Shown here: piece after piece, positions 36,261 through 47,609 of the stretch
How the letters are laid out: every line of letters starts with the position of its first letter
Numbering within the stretch: the first letter of the stretch is position 1
Assembly: GCA_021307315.1 (NCBI GenBank)
Contig: JAJSPD010000074.1
Span: 1-64,000, forward strand
Direction: 5' to 3'
Origin: Bisporella sp. PMI_857
Taxonomy: Eukaryota > Ascomycota > Leotiomycetes > Helotiales > Helotiaceae
DNA length: 64,000 bases
Notes under the pieces: model-generated
Databases searched by the model: none
The model's input: the letters and a program-made list of their open reading frames with translations, nothing else
Told to the model about the DNA's origin: nothing
Made by a program: the position numbers and the translations under genes

Positions 36261-37657
36261 ATGGCAGAGCCCGGATATATCAATGACACGTCTGAAGAGA
36301 ATGGCAACATTAAAAGCACACACCTTCGGTGAAACTCACAACTGGAGCCGGAGATTCGAAACCGAAATATCAGGGCAATGCAGATGGCGCGCTGCAAATT
36401 ATCGAGGCCGACTCCTTCGGCCCAGTCGATCCAGAGAAGAGCAAGAAGCTCCTCTGTCGAATTGACTTATACATCATATCTTTAATTTGCATGCGTGTCA
36501 TCACCATCCGCTCCTCTCCTCCTCTTCCTCTAACGTTCATAACAGAGTATATTTCCTTCAGTACATTGACAAGATCTCCATTGGCTATGGAAGCGTCGCC
36601 AGATTGCGAACCGATACATACCTCAAAGGCCAGGATTATAACTGGGTCTCTAGCATCTTCTTCTTTGGGCAATTAGCTTTTGAGTTCCCTACTGTGAGGT
36701 TAATTCGGTATTTTCCGCTGGCGAAATATGTTTCTATTAACGTCATTATCTGGTGTGCTGTGCTCTCCTGGGCTTTGCTGAGGCCGCGATTGTACCTGCA
36801 TGGGTGGCCTTTACCTCGCAATTGTATAGGAAACAAGATCAGGCCTTCCGCGTGGGAATCTGGTTCTCGATGTGCGGCTTTGCGCAAATTTTTAGTGGGT
36901 ATGTCGCGTACGGGATCGCAACTCATGTTGGACGTAACCCAAATGCTGCACTGAAGAGGTGGCAAATTATCTTTCTCTTCCTTGGTCTACTGCTTACTAT
37001 TGTAGTGGGGATCGCGTTCTTTTTTATCCTGCCAGACTCGCCGGTCACGGCGGGATTCTTAACGACGGAGCAAAAAGCGTTGATGCTAAACATCTCCGCG
37101 GAAATGAGCAAGGAATTAGAAGAAACGTGCTTAAGAGAGAGCAATTTTGGGAAGCGCTCGGAGATGTGAATACCTAGCTCTACGCATTCTGGGTCTTCGT
37201 AGCCAACATACCCAACTCAATCGCGACCAGCTTCGGAAACATTCTCATGGCAACCATAGAGAAAGCATCTGCGTGCGTCGGCTACTATCTCAGTGGCGGC
37301 ATTCCAATTGGGTGGACAACTATTCTCGGGCTCACAAGCACGAATGTCGCTGGCTCAACCAAGAAAGTCATAGTAGCTTGCATCGGTACTATTGCGTATA
37401 CTGTGGGCAACATCATCTCGCCACATGCTTTCTAGGCTAAAGACGCTCCGAGATATCTGCTAGCTCAAACCGCGATTGTGATCGTGTACCTCTTGATCAC
37501 AGTCGACCTGTGGATCATCAGGGTGTTAGCTGTTAAAGAGAATAAGAAGAGGGACCACAGGAAGGCTGAGCTTAGTGAAGCGTACGTGGTTGAAAAGAAC
37601 CATGAGTTTCAGGATTTAACGGATCGTCAAAATTTAGAGTTCAGATACTCTCTATAG
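36261..37657 (+). pseudogene. decayed MFS anion:cation symporter (allantoate/nicotinate-permease type)
   Basis: The plus strand begins with MAEPGYINDTSEENGN, then ADSFGPVDPEKSKKLLCRIDLYI, FLQYIDKISIGYGSVARLRT, WVSSIFFFGQLAFEFP, GFAEAAIVPAWVAFTSQLY, IWFSMCGFAQIFSGYVAYGI, LKRWQIIFLFLGLLL, FFILPDSPVTAGFLT, WTTILGLTSTNVAGSTKKV and IGTIAYTVGNIISPHAF. These are successive blocks of a 12-helix DAL5-like transporter. They fall in three frames with stops (near 37167 and 37433) and frameshifts (near 36310 and 36770). The sequence jumps from FGNILMATIEKAS directly to GYYLSGGIP, so the helix 8-9 region is deleted. No functional transporter can be produced. Confidence 0.85.
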
Positions 37658-38032
37658 TAAATATCGGCCATCACTTATATAAATGCTTGAAATTGGCACT
37701 ACCTTATTTGGGTCTTGAATGCCAGTGCTAGCGCTAGATATAGGAGCAGGTCAATGACCCTTCTCGTAAGGAGCCTCTTGAGTAAACTCTGGAATAAATA
37801 AATGTATCACCTTTAGGTCACCTAAAGGCCACAATAGGTAATATCACATTTATATAATATATAAAAGACTGAGAAGTTCATGGTTCCTAAACGCAACGAT
37901 CATATCTGGATATGCTTCCCTAAACTCTGCATCAACGTCATATTGCCATCAACTTCCACATAGCGATCTTCAGGGTCAATTTGAGATGGACCCCGAAACC
38001 CCTCGGCTCCTCTGCGATTCTCATTATTCCAT
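37658..38032. other. no gene seen
   Basis: About 375 bp of AT-rich sequence between the MFS relic and an unrecognised minus-strand frame. Part of it may belong to that frame's degraded 3' end: the minus strand reads on in other frames after the stop at 38033. Confidence 0.3.
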
Positions 38033-38542
38033 CTATCGCACCTCCTCCTTGCCCTCCCCCCCTCCGCTACCTTTCGACCGAGTGCTAGATTCGCCCTCAC
38101 CAGGGCCGGCACTTGGTGATCTAGACTCCCTACCAAGTTCTGCCCCGAGCACATTTGCTTCGGTAAGTGACGAGCCTCTTTTAGATTTTGAACCGACTAG
38201 TGGAGGAGCTTGCTTGATGTTCGTGGATTCGCGAGAAGGAAGCTCGTCTGAGTGACCCGAGCTTGCTGTGCTGGGTGCGTGGACACCAATGCCACCTATA
38301 GATGAAAGTGGTTCCGCTGCAGGATTCCCATGCATTGGTGTTGGTTGTCGCCTATCATCAGGCTCCGTTCTAAAATGTGGTTCCAAGGGTGATCTACCAT
38401 AATGTCCATCCTCTATCACCGTGGAACGTACCATAGCGGCTAGCAGTAACTTTCTTAAAGCGGAACTCTTTTCGCCTTCTGGAGCATTATCGTTGTCTCT
38501 TCCTGCACCGTCGCTACTACGACCGTCCGACTCCATGATCAT
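38033..38542 (-). CDS. unrecognised Ser/Gly/Glu-rich open frame
   Basis: A 169-codon minus-strand frame begins MIMESDGRSSDGAGR and ends in a low-complexity Ser/Gly/Glu tail (SRSPSAGPGEGESSTRSKG). It is more GC-rich than its surroundings. The same frame stays open upstream to about 38700 with a basic stretch (SLSRIGRSLRRHNPKQ), so it may be an exon of a larger disordered protein or a relic. No domain, signal peptide or membrane segment is visible. It overlaps an 89-codon frame on the other strand that looks like its shadow. Confidence 0.3.
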   Translation of the reverse strand: MIMESDGRSSDGAGRDNDNAPEGEKSSALRKLLLAAMVRSTVIEDGHYGRSPLEPHFRTEPDDRRQPTPMHGNPAAEPLSSIGGIGVHAPSTASSGHSDELPSRESTNIKQAPPLVGSKSKRGSSLTEANVLGAELGRESRSPSAGPGEGESSTRSKGSGGGEGKEEVR

Positions 38543-39583
38543 CGCGGTAGTGTTTATCTGTTTGGGGTTATGACGCCGTAAACTACGACCAATTCTTGAC
38601 AGAGATTTGGACGTCTGGTTCTGTGGTGCCGGGAGCTGCTTGGAGGATGAATAAAGGCAAGATAGAGGAGAATTGTTCCACTTTTATGATGCTCAGGTGG
38701 AAACGGAAAGAGTCACACCTACGAGTTATTCCAAGTACAATATGGAATGATTAAGGAAAACTCAGGATTTAGATTGTTCATTGCTGTTATGACCAAAGGA
38801 CCTCGCCTAGAGATTCATACGGGCCCTGGGCTCTTTTTTGTTGGGTTCATATATGTCGCCGTTCCATTGTTCCTGATTCATAGTTTACTCCAGTCTATTT
38901 GCACATTATGTGCCTTGTCCCAAACTAGCAGAATCCTTATTTTTGAATGATTGCATTCTCTGTTCATATACATCATATTTGACTTGCGAATTTTTAATAA
39001 TTTTTTTTTAGCTAAAATTTCACTCCATCTTAAACGTTTTGAGGAACAATAAAGTACTTTTTGACAGTAAGTTAAACAGACTCTTGGCATTTCGGTGACA
39101 ACAACAAATTCTATCATGAAATAGTAGTCAGTCTCCAGCAGGTAGCTACGCACTTGCTTCTTATTATGGTCAAATTGGAACTGGAAAGACAGAAAAACAG
39201 TTCTAGGTGCTTTGTCAGAACTGAGATTTTTGATATCGGCGAGCTCCTACAAGTTAGATGTCTCACATAAAGGGCAGTCCCAATTCCCAATTTAAACATG
39301 GTTTATGTCAACGCTTTATTCTTCTTCAGATGTTGGAATTTTTCTACTTTTCTACCCTTCGCAAGTCCTGCACAGCCCAGAATTAGATTAAGTTAAGCGC
39401 TGCTCGCGTCCCTTCTGCAATATAAGTAATGTATAATTGATGATTGGGCCATCCTTCGATGGTAGGCTGCAAGGGAGTGCACGTGCGCTAATCACAAGGA
39501 ATAGTTTATATTCAGAAATCGGAAAGGCTTCTCCTCTACACACTCCACTATTCAATTAATGGTATTTCATAGTCTCATAAGGC
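38543..39583. other. intergenic region upstream of P450-1
   Basis: About 1 kb without a recognised gene, apart from the possible upstream extension of the minus-strand frame. A TCGGCGA half-site occurs near 39236. The right end is the P450-1 promoter. Confidence 0.35.
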
Positions 39584-41334
39584 ATGGAGCTTAAGCTACT
39601 TGACCAAATCCAGCCCTGGCACGTGATTGTCATATTGTTGACTGTCTACATTACGCAGAAGCTGTTCGCATACATCAGACTTCAGCAATTCAAAGGTCCA
39701 CCAGGGACAGGTGTCACAAATTTCTTTCATACCAAAGCACTACTGGGACCAAGTTGTCACGAGTGGTACGCCGATGCGAATGAAAAATATGGGATGTAAT
39801 CCTCTAGAACGGGATGCTTGACATGACTACTGATGTTTGAGAACAGGCTCGATTTCGCGAGTTGCCCCAAATGTCCTCGTCACTTCCTCTCCAGAAGTAT
39901 GGACTCACGTGAACATCAGATCAGGGTACAAGAGATCGGATTGGTTTTACCAAGCTCTGCGGGTGGAGCACCGGAAAGATAACGTATTCAGCCAAACAAA
40001 TAATCAGAAACATGACGCAAGACGAAAGCAGATGGCGCCTGGTGTAAATACATGCTCCCTACACCACCAAATTTTGCTTACATTGTATCCATAGTACTCC
40101 GGCCGAGAAAATCTCGACCTTGAGCCAGCAATCGACGCACGTGTTCGAGACCTCTTGAACCTCATCAGGACCAAATATCTCTCAACAGAATACCGCACTG
40201 TGCCCATGGATCTCGCCACGAAAGTACAGTATTTCACGCTCGATGTTATTAGCACAGTTGGTCTAGGAAAGTCGTTCAACATGCTCGCCACCGACAGCGA
40301 CACGGACGACTTTCTAAAGTCCACTAAAGAAGGACTCTACCTCGCCACCGTTGCGCTTGCTCTCAATATTGCCTGGATCACGCAATTGCCGTGGATTGGC
40401 AAGTTCATTAATCCCTCCCCGAAAGACCAGAATGGATTTGGCAAGATGATAGCGACATGCTTTCGGTATGTTGATGAGAGATCAGCCAAGTCCACGGAAG
40501 AGAGAAGTGATATGCTCGCCAGTTTCATTAGGCATGGGTTGACGGGCGAGGAATTAAGATCTGAGGCGCTGGAGCAGGTCATTGCAGGGTCTGATACTAC
40601 TGCTGCTGCTATCCGTGGGGCTCTACTTTACTTGATGACCAATCCCAGGGTGTATTTAAAGTTGCGGAACGAGATAGATGAGGCAGTCGCGTCTGGAAAT
40701 GCACCATCTAGCGATGATGAGATTGTTTCATACAGTCAGACAAAGCAGCTCCCGTATCTTCAGGCGGTGGTCCGAGAAGCGGTGCGTGTTTGGCCACCCG
40801 TAGTAAGTATCTTTCCGAGAGATGTGCCATCAGGGGGAGATGTTGTGACAGTAGACGGAAAATCTGTCTTCCTGCCTGAGGGCACCAGCATTGGTTATTC
40901 GGGCCTCGCTATGCAACGCAATAAGGCGATATATGGGGAAGATGTCAAGTCATTTCGACCTGAGAGATGGTTTGAAGAAGACTGTGCAAAATTGACGATC
41001 ATGACTAAAACGAATGATCTCATATTCGGACATGGCAAGTGGCAGTGTCTGGGCAAGCCAGTCGCAATGCTTGAGATCAATAAGGTCATATTCGAGGTAA
41101 GTTGAGTCTACCATGGTTCGACCGTTTGAGACTAATTAAAATGGCATCCAGCTCTTCCGCAATTTTGATCTGTCACCAATAGATCCTGGAGGGTGAGTCT
41201 CTTAGAATCCGCTCCCATATAGAGGGTATAAGATACTAATTTTTGAGCTTCAAAGGCCATGGAAAACAAGAAATACATCCGGACTCTTCCAGATATCAGA
41301 CATGTGGGTTCAGATAACTGCAAGAGATATGTAG
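39584..41334 (+). CDS. cytochrome P450 monooxygenase 1 (pisatin-demethylase-like)
   Basis: Five exons (39584-39795, 39842-40043, 40095-41096, 41152-41192, 41256-41334) give 511 residues. An N-terminal membrane anchor (about residues 13-31, PWHVIVILLTVYI) precedes FKGPPGTG. The oxygen-binding I-helix motif AGSDTTAAA, the ExxR helix (REAVRVWPP), PERW and the haem loop FGHGKWQCLG with Cys456 are intact. The YKRSDWFYQALRVEHRKDN and FSQTNNQKHDARRKQMAPG blocks resemble the pisatin-demethylase-related CYP group. It should be an ER-bound haem monooxygenase using NADPH and a P450 reductase. It is convergent with P450-2. The substrate is unknown; a role in tailoring the polyketide is inferred. Confidence 0.93.
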
Positions 41335-41856
41335 TTGCGGTTAGTCATCAGCCTATCGGTAGGTGACTTGCAACGTTCGCTAGCTAGTGGACCTTTGGTC
41401 GCTAAGTAATCATTCTGTATAGTCTAAGATTACCTCGTTCTCTACGTCCATTGGAAAAGTAGCCAGTTGTTCCTAAAGCCATGAGAGGGTTTCATTGTTT
41501 GTTTTAATGGGGTAGATGCTATCACTACATGGTGTATTCTCAGATATTGCACCCATGTGAGTGTCTGAAAATACCACATGAGTTCAGGATAATGTTGTCA
41601 TGGTATATCTGTGAATGAGGATGTTAGGCAGGCCTCTAAATTGGTGATATCTGAGGTTACGAACAAAATGGAACAACTGAAACATGGCTGTCCTTTTTGG
41701 TCATTTAATGCTGCACATTTAATTTCCGCCAACGTTGTCATCCAATAACACCAAAAGCATACATAGATGCTGTAATAAATGTTACATCATATATCTAAAC
41801 TTCTCCAAACTCCAATTATCCGCTCATCTCGAACGGCGCTCGCTAACATTGCATCG
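41335..41856. other. convergent intergenic region between two P450 genes
   Basis: 520 bp with no gene seen. It holds the 3' regions of both P450 genes. Confidence 0.5.
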
Positions 41857-43541
41857 TTACCGCTGTACGGGCTTAAGCTTCAGGATCAGATCCGGCTTCT
41901 CCCAAGTCATGAAGCTTTTCGCACGTCCCATCTCATTGGCTGGATTCCAGTTTGGTGCCCCATCAACTGAGATGAGATCAAAGTTCCAAAGAAGTCGACC
42001 GAGGATGATGCGCATTTCAAGGTAGCTTAAGTGTTTGCCTATGCATCCTCGTGGACCGAGAGAAAATGGTTGGGCAGCTTTCTTGAAATCCGAGGCATAT
42101 TCGTCGCCAATCCATCGTTCAGGGACGAAGCTGTCACAGTCTCGGAAATTCTTCTCGTTGTGAGACGCTGCCCAGCTTCCCACAGACACAGCGGTCTGAA
42201 CTCGTTAGCTCTTCTTACCTAATTCGCTTGCGAGAAATCACTTACTCCGCCAGGCACCCACATGCCATCAATGGTATCGCCTCCCTTTGGCACCGTTCTC
42301 AACAGGCCGGTCGGCACCGGAGGATGTATCCTCAGACCTTCCTCAATGACGGCATTCAAATAAACCATCTGACTCAACTTTTCATACCGAATATCCTCCT
42401 CATTCGCAAAAGCATCCCTGATCTCCTTGCACAGCTCTTCATATTTGTCAGGATTATAAATCAGTCTAGCCAAAATGCCTGACAAGGCGTTTGCAGTTGT
42501 CTCTGAGCCCGCAACAATAAAGAGGGCCGAATTGACGATAATTTCGTCCTGGTTGAGATTGTACTTCTCACGTTGTTTTAGAATATACCAAATAAAATCC
42601 TTGTGATCAGTATTATTGTTCGCGAGTCTTCTCATCACCTTCTCAGTACTAAATTTCAAATGGTTCCTCCTGTTCTCTCTGATGTAGCTAGGAATGCACC
42701 ACAACAAGAAGTTCTGAAATGGAGAGCCAGCTTCCGCAAAACGACGAGTCGCTTGCTCAATAGCACCTGCCTTGACAGTCTCGAAAATGAGGGATACCCA
42801 GAAGTGGAACTGGCCAGATTCAAGACAGCCAAATGGTTCCCCAAAGGCAAGATCTCCGATGATATCGAAGGTGGTGAAGTTGAGCCAGTTTACCATATTG
42901 AACTCCTCGTTGTTGGCCGCCATACGCTTCAGATGCTTAATGAACATGTTCACATAATTCTGAATGATGTCTTCCTGCTCCACCAAAGCTTTCTGCGAGA
43001 ACGAATGTGCTAGAGCACGACGTTGGCGCGCATGGTTCTCGTCATCCGACATGGTGAGGGTTGAGACACCAACGACGGGCTCAACGGATCCTACATGTAC
43101 AGGATCCTTGTGGAAGTTTGGGTGGCCTGGACGGTGGCCATAGATATCATCCCATGCTTGCACGGAGTTGAAGTGCAGTTCGTTGGGGGAGACGCGGACT
43201 ACGGAACCGTATTTATCGTGTAAGAGCTTGCAGTCGAAAGCCAAGCGTCCCCTGAGGAGGGAGCGGATGCCTGGAATTGGTGAAAGGGCATTCAATTTTG
43301 GACCGGGGAACTTTGCAAGGGGATCCAGAGTGAGTCTGTAAATTGCCTTGTTGAGAATAAGTGCACGGCTTAAAAAAAAAAAGAGTTCTAGACATACGAC
43401 TCCAACAACGTAAACAGTTCCCTATGTAGAATATCAGTGATTTTGACTTAATTCGCTCCGATAATGACCTACTAATGCTAAAGAAAGGGTAAGGAAAGTT
43501 CCCAGTGCTCCCAACATCGTCTTTGGCGCTGCAGTATCCAT
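41857..43541 (-). CDS. cytochrome P450 monooxygenase 2 (isotrichodermin-hydroxylase-like)
   Basis: Four minus-strand exons (43473-43541, 43398-43421, 42246-43346, 41857-42195) give 510 residues. The second exon is only 24 nt and completes the N-terminal membrane helix (LGTFLTLSLALGTVYVVGVA). LAKFPGPKLNALSPIPG follows. The I-helix AGSETTANALSG, ExxR (EEGLRIHPP), PERW and the haem loop FSLGPRGCIG with Cys449 are present. The sequence belongs with CYP families acting in trichothecene, sterigmatocystin and related pathways (isotrichodermin C-15 hydroxylase type). It is ER-anchored, with the substrate unknown. The micro-exon is easily missed, and a model without it would lose most of the anchor. 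Confidence 0.92.
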
Positions 43542-44272
43542 GTTGCACATGAAACCAGAAGTATAATGGTTGACCCAAATACAGAGAAATTCAAGCAAAG
43601 TAAAGATATATCAACACTATTTAGCGACGGCCCATCTTCGACGTGTAGAATAGTCTCAACTTGCAAGCCACAAATACTCCGTGTTTCATTGCGGGGCAGG
43701 ATCTGGGGCAAGCTTTGAGAGTGCACCCTGGTGCTGAGCTGGAAGTCATTTTCCTGGGCTGTACCTCTCCCACATAGCCCCACGATGGGAGCTACCAACG
43801 ACTCAATACATGCACTAATGCGGAGTGACAGGGGAAAGTCAGGGACTAGAGGAAGACGATAGGAATACTCGGCATATCAGCACACCTATATATTCTGGGT
43901 GTGCTGACCTTCATATTTTGAGCAAGCTTTGCTTCACGTGATATAGCAAATGCACGTCAAGGTTGGATGAGAGAGGACTGAGCTGAAGAGATGGACTATT
44001 ATGTTGCAACGGCATATTATGGAGGCACATAGAACTGAGATCTGTGGCACTAGCCATATTCTTCTTATCACCGCAACATCAACACATAGCGGCATAGGCA
44101 ATAAGGAACAAGTGAGACAGTTCAAAAATTTGGCTTTTTTTCGGTATGAAATATGCTAATATTGTGATAAGACATTAAACGATGTCTGATAAAGCAACTC
44201 AAACCCACATAACAGGAGCATGATCATGGAATAATGTGATTTGACGGGGTTTGAGGTTTTGATACTGGTATA
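43542..44272. other. intergenic region upstream of P450-2
   Basis: About 730 bp without a recognised gene, holding the P450-2 promoter on the minus strand and the 3' region of the SDR gene. No palindrome stands out. Confidence 0.4.
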
Positions 44273-45436
44273 TCATATCTTCGAGTGTCTTCCAGCAGAA
44301 AAAGCCATTCCGCCATCAACATTAATATCAGCACCATTTCTAGCAGAATGTTAGTATATTCGTAGCTAACGCACAAAATTCGTGTGACATACATGTAGCT
44401 TGCCGCAGGCGAGCATAAGTATATCATGACTCCAGCAATGTCTTCCGGTTTTCCCATCCTCTTCCGTGGGTTTACCTCTTCTAATTCTTTTGTGCCTCCC
44501 AATTTATCAATTAAACCCGAGGCAAGCTTGCTTGGAAAGAACCCAGGCGCAACAACATTCGATGTGATATTTCGGGGACCTAATTCAATCGCGAGGTTCT
44601 TGCCCAGGTGCTATTTCCTATGTTAGTCTGGCACGAGTAAGCTGGATATTTTGCACTTACATGAGCTGCAGCTTTTGATACGGAATACATAATTGTGCCA
44701 TTTTCTCCAACATGCGGAACATTTATTCCTGCTGTCGAGCTAACAATGACTATCCGTGAAGGATCTTTGCGTGTGCCAGCCGCCTCAAGCATTGGAGCAA
44801 ATCTGACCTCGTTAGAAACATTGGCGCGAGCAATCAGAACGCCTCGACTTACTTCTGTGCTAACAAGAACACCCCACGAACATTCAAATCCAATATTTTT
44901 GCGCTCGCGTGGTCTGGCGCATCTTCAAATTTTGAGCCCCATGTCGCTCCCGCATTTGCGATTAAGATATCGAGCTTGCCCTCATCTTTCTTGATGGCCT
45001 CAACAAGTCGAAGAATCTCAGCTTCGTTGGACACATTCGCTGGAATGCCCACTGCCTTGCCTTTGATTTCTGGGAGGGCGTTGAGTTTAGCAACGGCTTG
45101 ATCGATGCCTTGTTCGCCGCCAGCTCTCCGCGCTGTGATATACACTTTCTTTGCTCCAGAACGAAGGAATGCTGTCGCAGTGTAGAGCCCAAGTCCTCGG
45201 GAGCCTGGGGTGCTTGTCAGATTGATTTTAGCGACCTCGTGCCTGTGGGGGACAAACACAACACAACAAGATATCATGGAACTAGAATCAAATAAAATCA
45301 CAACCAACTATTGCACCCCAATGGGCCGAATTCTACAGCGCAACCTAGAAATCTTCAAGGTATGCTTACCTCCTGTCACAAGGGCTACTTTCCTATCCAA
45401 ACGGAACAATCTGTCAAAGTTCTGAAGCTCGGTCAT
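44273..45436 (-). CDS. short-chain dehydrogenase/reductase (classical SDR)
   Basis: Five minus-strand exons (45370-45436, 44853-45204, 44661-44802, 44393-44610, 44273-44339) give 281 residues. The cofactor motif VALVTGGSRGLGLYTA spans the first intron; ILIANAGATWG, IVIVSSTAGIN with the catalytic Ser, and the YSVSKAAAH Tyr-Lys pair are all present. The C-terminal SYINGADINVDGGMAF is typical of the 3-oxoacyl-ACP-reductase/RhlG and gluconate-dehydrogenase-like group. The last exon is recovered by a short intron ending CTAG. It should interconvert an alcohol and a ketone with NAD(P)H in the cytosol. It is divergent from the acyl-CoA ligase, with a shared 412-bp promoter. The first intron (165 nt) is the largest in the gene. 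Confidence 0.9.
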
Positions 45437-45848
45437 TTTCCCAACAAAACATACAACGCTGAAGAAAGAAATTATTTGCAACTGCGCTTCAACACAGCAA
45501 GAACTCAATGGCAGAAAATTACATCTTAATTGCAAGCTTCTAGCTTCTAGCTTCTGGCGTCAATCCCGCTTCAGCCTTGCCTCCCAGCTTAAGAATAGCC
45601 GATATCTCGGCACAATTATTCCCCTCCATGGACTTCCCATGGCTTCCCCACGGTTGGTCGAGCTCTGGTGAGCCAATGGGAATAGAGGCTTGTTAGCAGG
45701 GGCCTCGGAAATGGTAGGTCTCCGTTGTAATGGTGGTCAGACTCAGTAGCCTGGTATTTTGGTGCCTTTTGAACTTATTATTGCTATTTCTATGATCGCC
45801 TCTAAAGTTACTTTCAGTCACCATCCGATTTTGTAAGAAGTCTTCAAA
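45437..45848. promoter_or_regulatory. bidirectional promoter, SDR and acyl-CoA ligase
   Basis: 412 bp separates the two divergent start codons. It contains the inverted repeat GCCGATATCTCGGC at 45598-45611, about 160 bp from the SDR start and 240 bp from the ligase start. A short direct repeat AGCTTCT is also present near 45537-45553. Confidence 0.5.
45598..45611. promoter_or_regulatory. GCCGA-N4-TCGGC inverted repeat, candidate Zn2Cys6 site
   Basis: A 14-bp inverted repeat with CCG and CGG triplets spaced by 6 bp, located between two divergent tailoring genes. It resembles the core of the PKS/exporter palindrome. Binding is inferred. Confidence 0.4.
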
Positions 45849-47609
45849 ATGCCTTTCGCTTCCTCATTTCCGGCCATCGATATTCCCAAAGTCAATATCT
45901 TAGATTATATATTTCCCCCAAATGAGACTCCCTCTACAAGACCATTATGGATTGACTCGGAGGATAATAGTATATCTCTGTCTCCAGCACAGTTGCACTT
46001 ATGGGCGAAGAGACTAGCAATTGGTCTGGCGAAGCTAGGGTTAAAGAAGGGGGAAATTGTTATGGTCTATACACCAAATCATATCTTCGTCCCAGTCGCA
46101 TACTTGGGATCTGTGGGAGCGGGATATGCTTTCAGTGGAGCGAACCCTATATATACATTGCCAGGTGAGTGCTGCGTGGCATTTCAAATGAAATCTGCTA
46201 ACATCATTAGAAATGGTTCATCAAATAAAAAATACGGGTGCCCAATTAGTTTTGGCCCATCCAACAATGGTCAAGACAGCTGTTGCAGCAGCAAAGGAAG
46301 CAGGCCTCTCCCCCGATCGAATATATCAGTTTTCAGATGCATATAACCCGCCGATAAAGGGTATCCAGGATTGGCGAAATTTTCTCGGATCTGAAGCACA
46401 AGCATCTAGATACTCGTTCCCAAAATTCACGTCAGATGAAGCCGTCAACACAGTCGCAACAATCAATTACTCATCGGGCACAACCGGCCTTCCCAAAGGC
46501 GTCTGTGTTAGCCATTATAATATTGTAGCCAATGTCGAGCAAAGTATCTACATGAAGTATTCCGGAAAGCCATTTAATCGGTATTCACATCCTCCTGAGC
46601 GATGGATAGGGTTTCTCCCGCTCTATCATGCTTACGGACAACTGTATACAATATTAATGGTCAGCAAACTCGATGTGCCAGTATACATTATGAAGCAATT
46701 CGTATACAGTGACTTCTTGCAAACAATCCAAGACAAAAAGGTCACACATTTACAAGTCGCGCCTCCAATTCTTGTTATGATGAGTAAGCGACCGGAAACA
46801 GAAAAATATGATATAAGCTCTGTGACAGATGTTTTATGTGGAGCAGCGCCACTCTCAAGGGAGTTACAGAACGAAGTGTCGAAAAGGTTCAAGATGCAGA
46901 TAAATCAAGCCTGGGGCATGACAGAAGTCACATGTGGTGCTATACATGTCCCAGGCGGCGTAGACGATGATTCTGGTAGCGTAGGACAGTTGGATCCGAA
47001 TTCAGAATGCAAGTTACTGGATGATGACGGGAAGGAGGTGGAGGTGGGCCAGCCGGGCGAGATCTACATCCGTGGACCGCAAGTATGTTTACGGTATTGG
47101 AAGAACGAAAAGGCAACGGAGGAGGCCATCAGCGCAGACAAATGGCTAAAGACAGGCGATATAGCAGTATGTGACAAGAGGGGATTCTTCTGGATCGTGG
47201 ACAGGAAAAAGGTAAGGGCTATCCAATTCAGTTCGACACTCAAGACTAACAGTTTCAGGAACTAATCAAAGTCAACGCTCTACAAGTAGCGCCGGCGGAG
47301 CTCGAAGCAGTACTTCTCGAGCACCCCTCCGTTGCTGATGCAGCTGTGGTCGGCGTCACACTGCACGATGAGGAGTGGCCGCGGGCCTATGTGGCAATCC
47401 AGGACGCTGCAAAGGGAAAGATCACGCCTGGAGAAATTCAGGAATGGATCAAGAGCAAAGTCGCTAAACACAAGTGGCTGGTGGGTGGAGTGACGTTTAT
47501 AGAGGAGGTTCCTAAGCTAGCGAGCGGGAAGATTCAGAGAAAGATAATGAAAGAATGGAGTAAGGCAGACGCAAAGATACTGCAAGCACAAAGCAAGGCG
47601 AGGTTCTGA
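45849..47609 (+). CDS. 4-coumarate-CoA-ligase-like acyl-CoA synthetase (ANL family)
   Basis: Three exons (45849-46164, 46211-47211, 47259-47609) give 555 residues. The AMP-binding P-loop YSSGTTGLPKG is at about 192-202, followed by PLYHAYGQ, QAWGMTE, WLKTGDIA, the hinge DRKKELIKVNALQVAPAELE (restored by the last intron) and a C-terminal GKIQRKIM with the catalytic Lys. The protein ends KARF: an Ala-Arg pair with a non-canonical final Phe, close to but not a standard type-1 peroxisomal signal. The enzyme activates a carboxylic acid with ATP and CoA. In the locus it could activate a released or cleaved polyketide acid; similar ligases occur in several fungal polyketide clusters. Confidence 0.93.

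Noticed and set aside
35737..36465. Overlapping frames of 72-135 codons on both strands
   Set aside because: They overlap each other, carry no motif, and the later ones are wrong-frame readings of the MFS relic.
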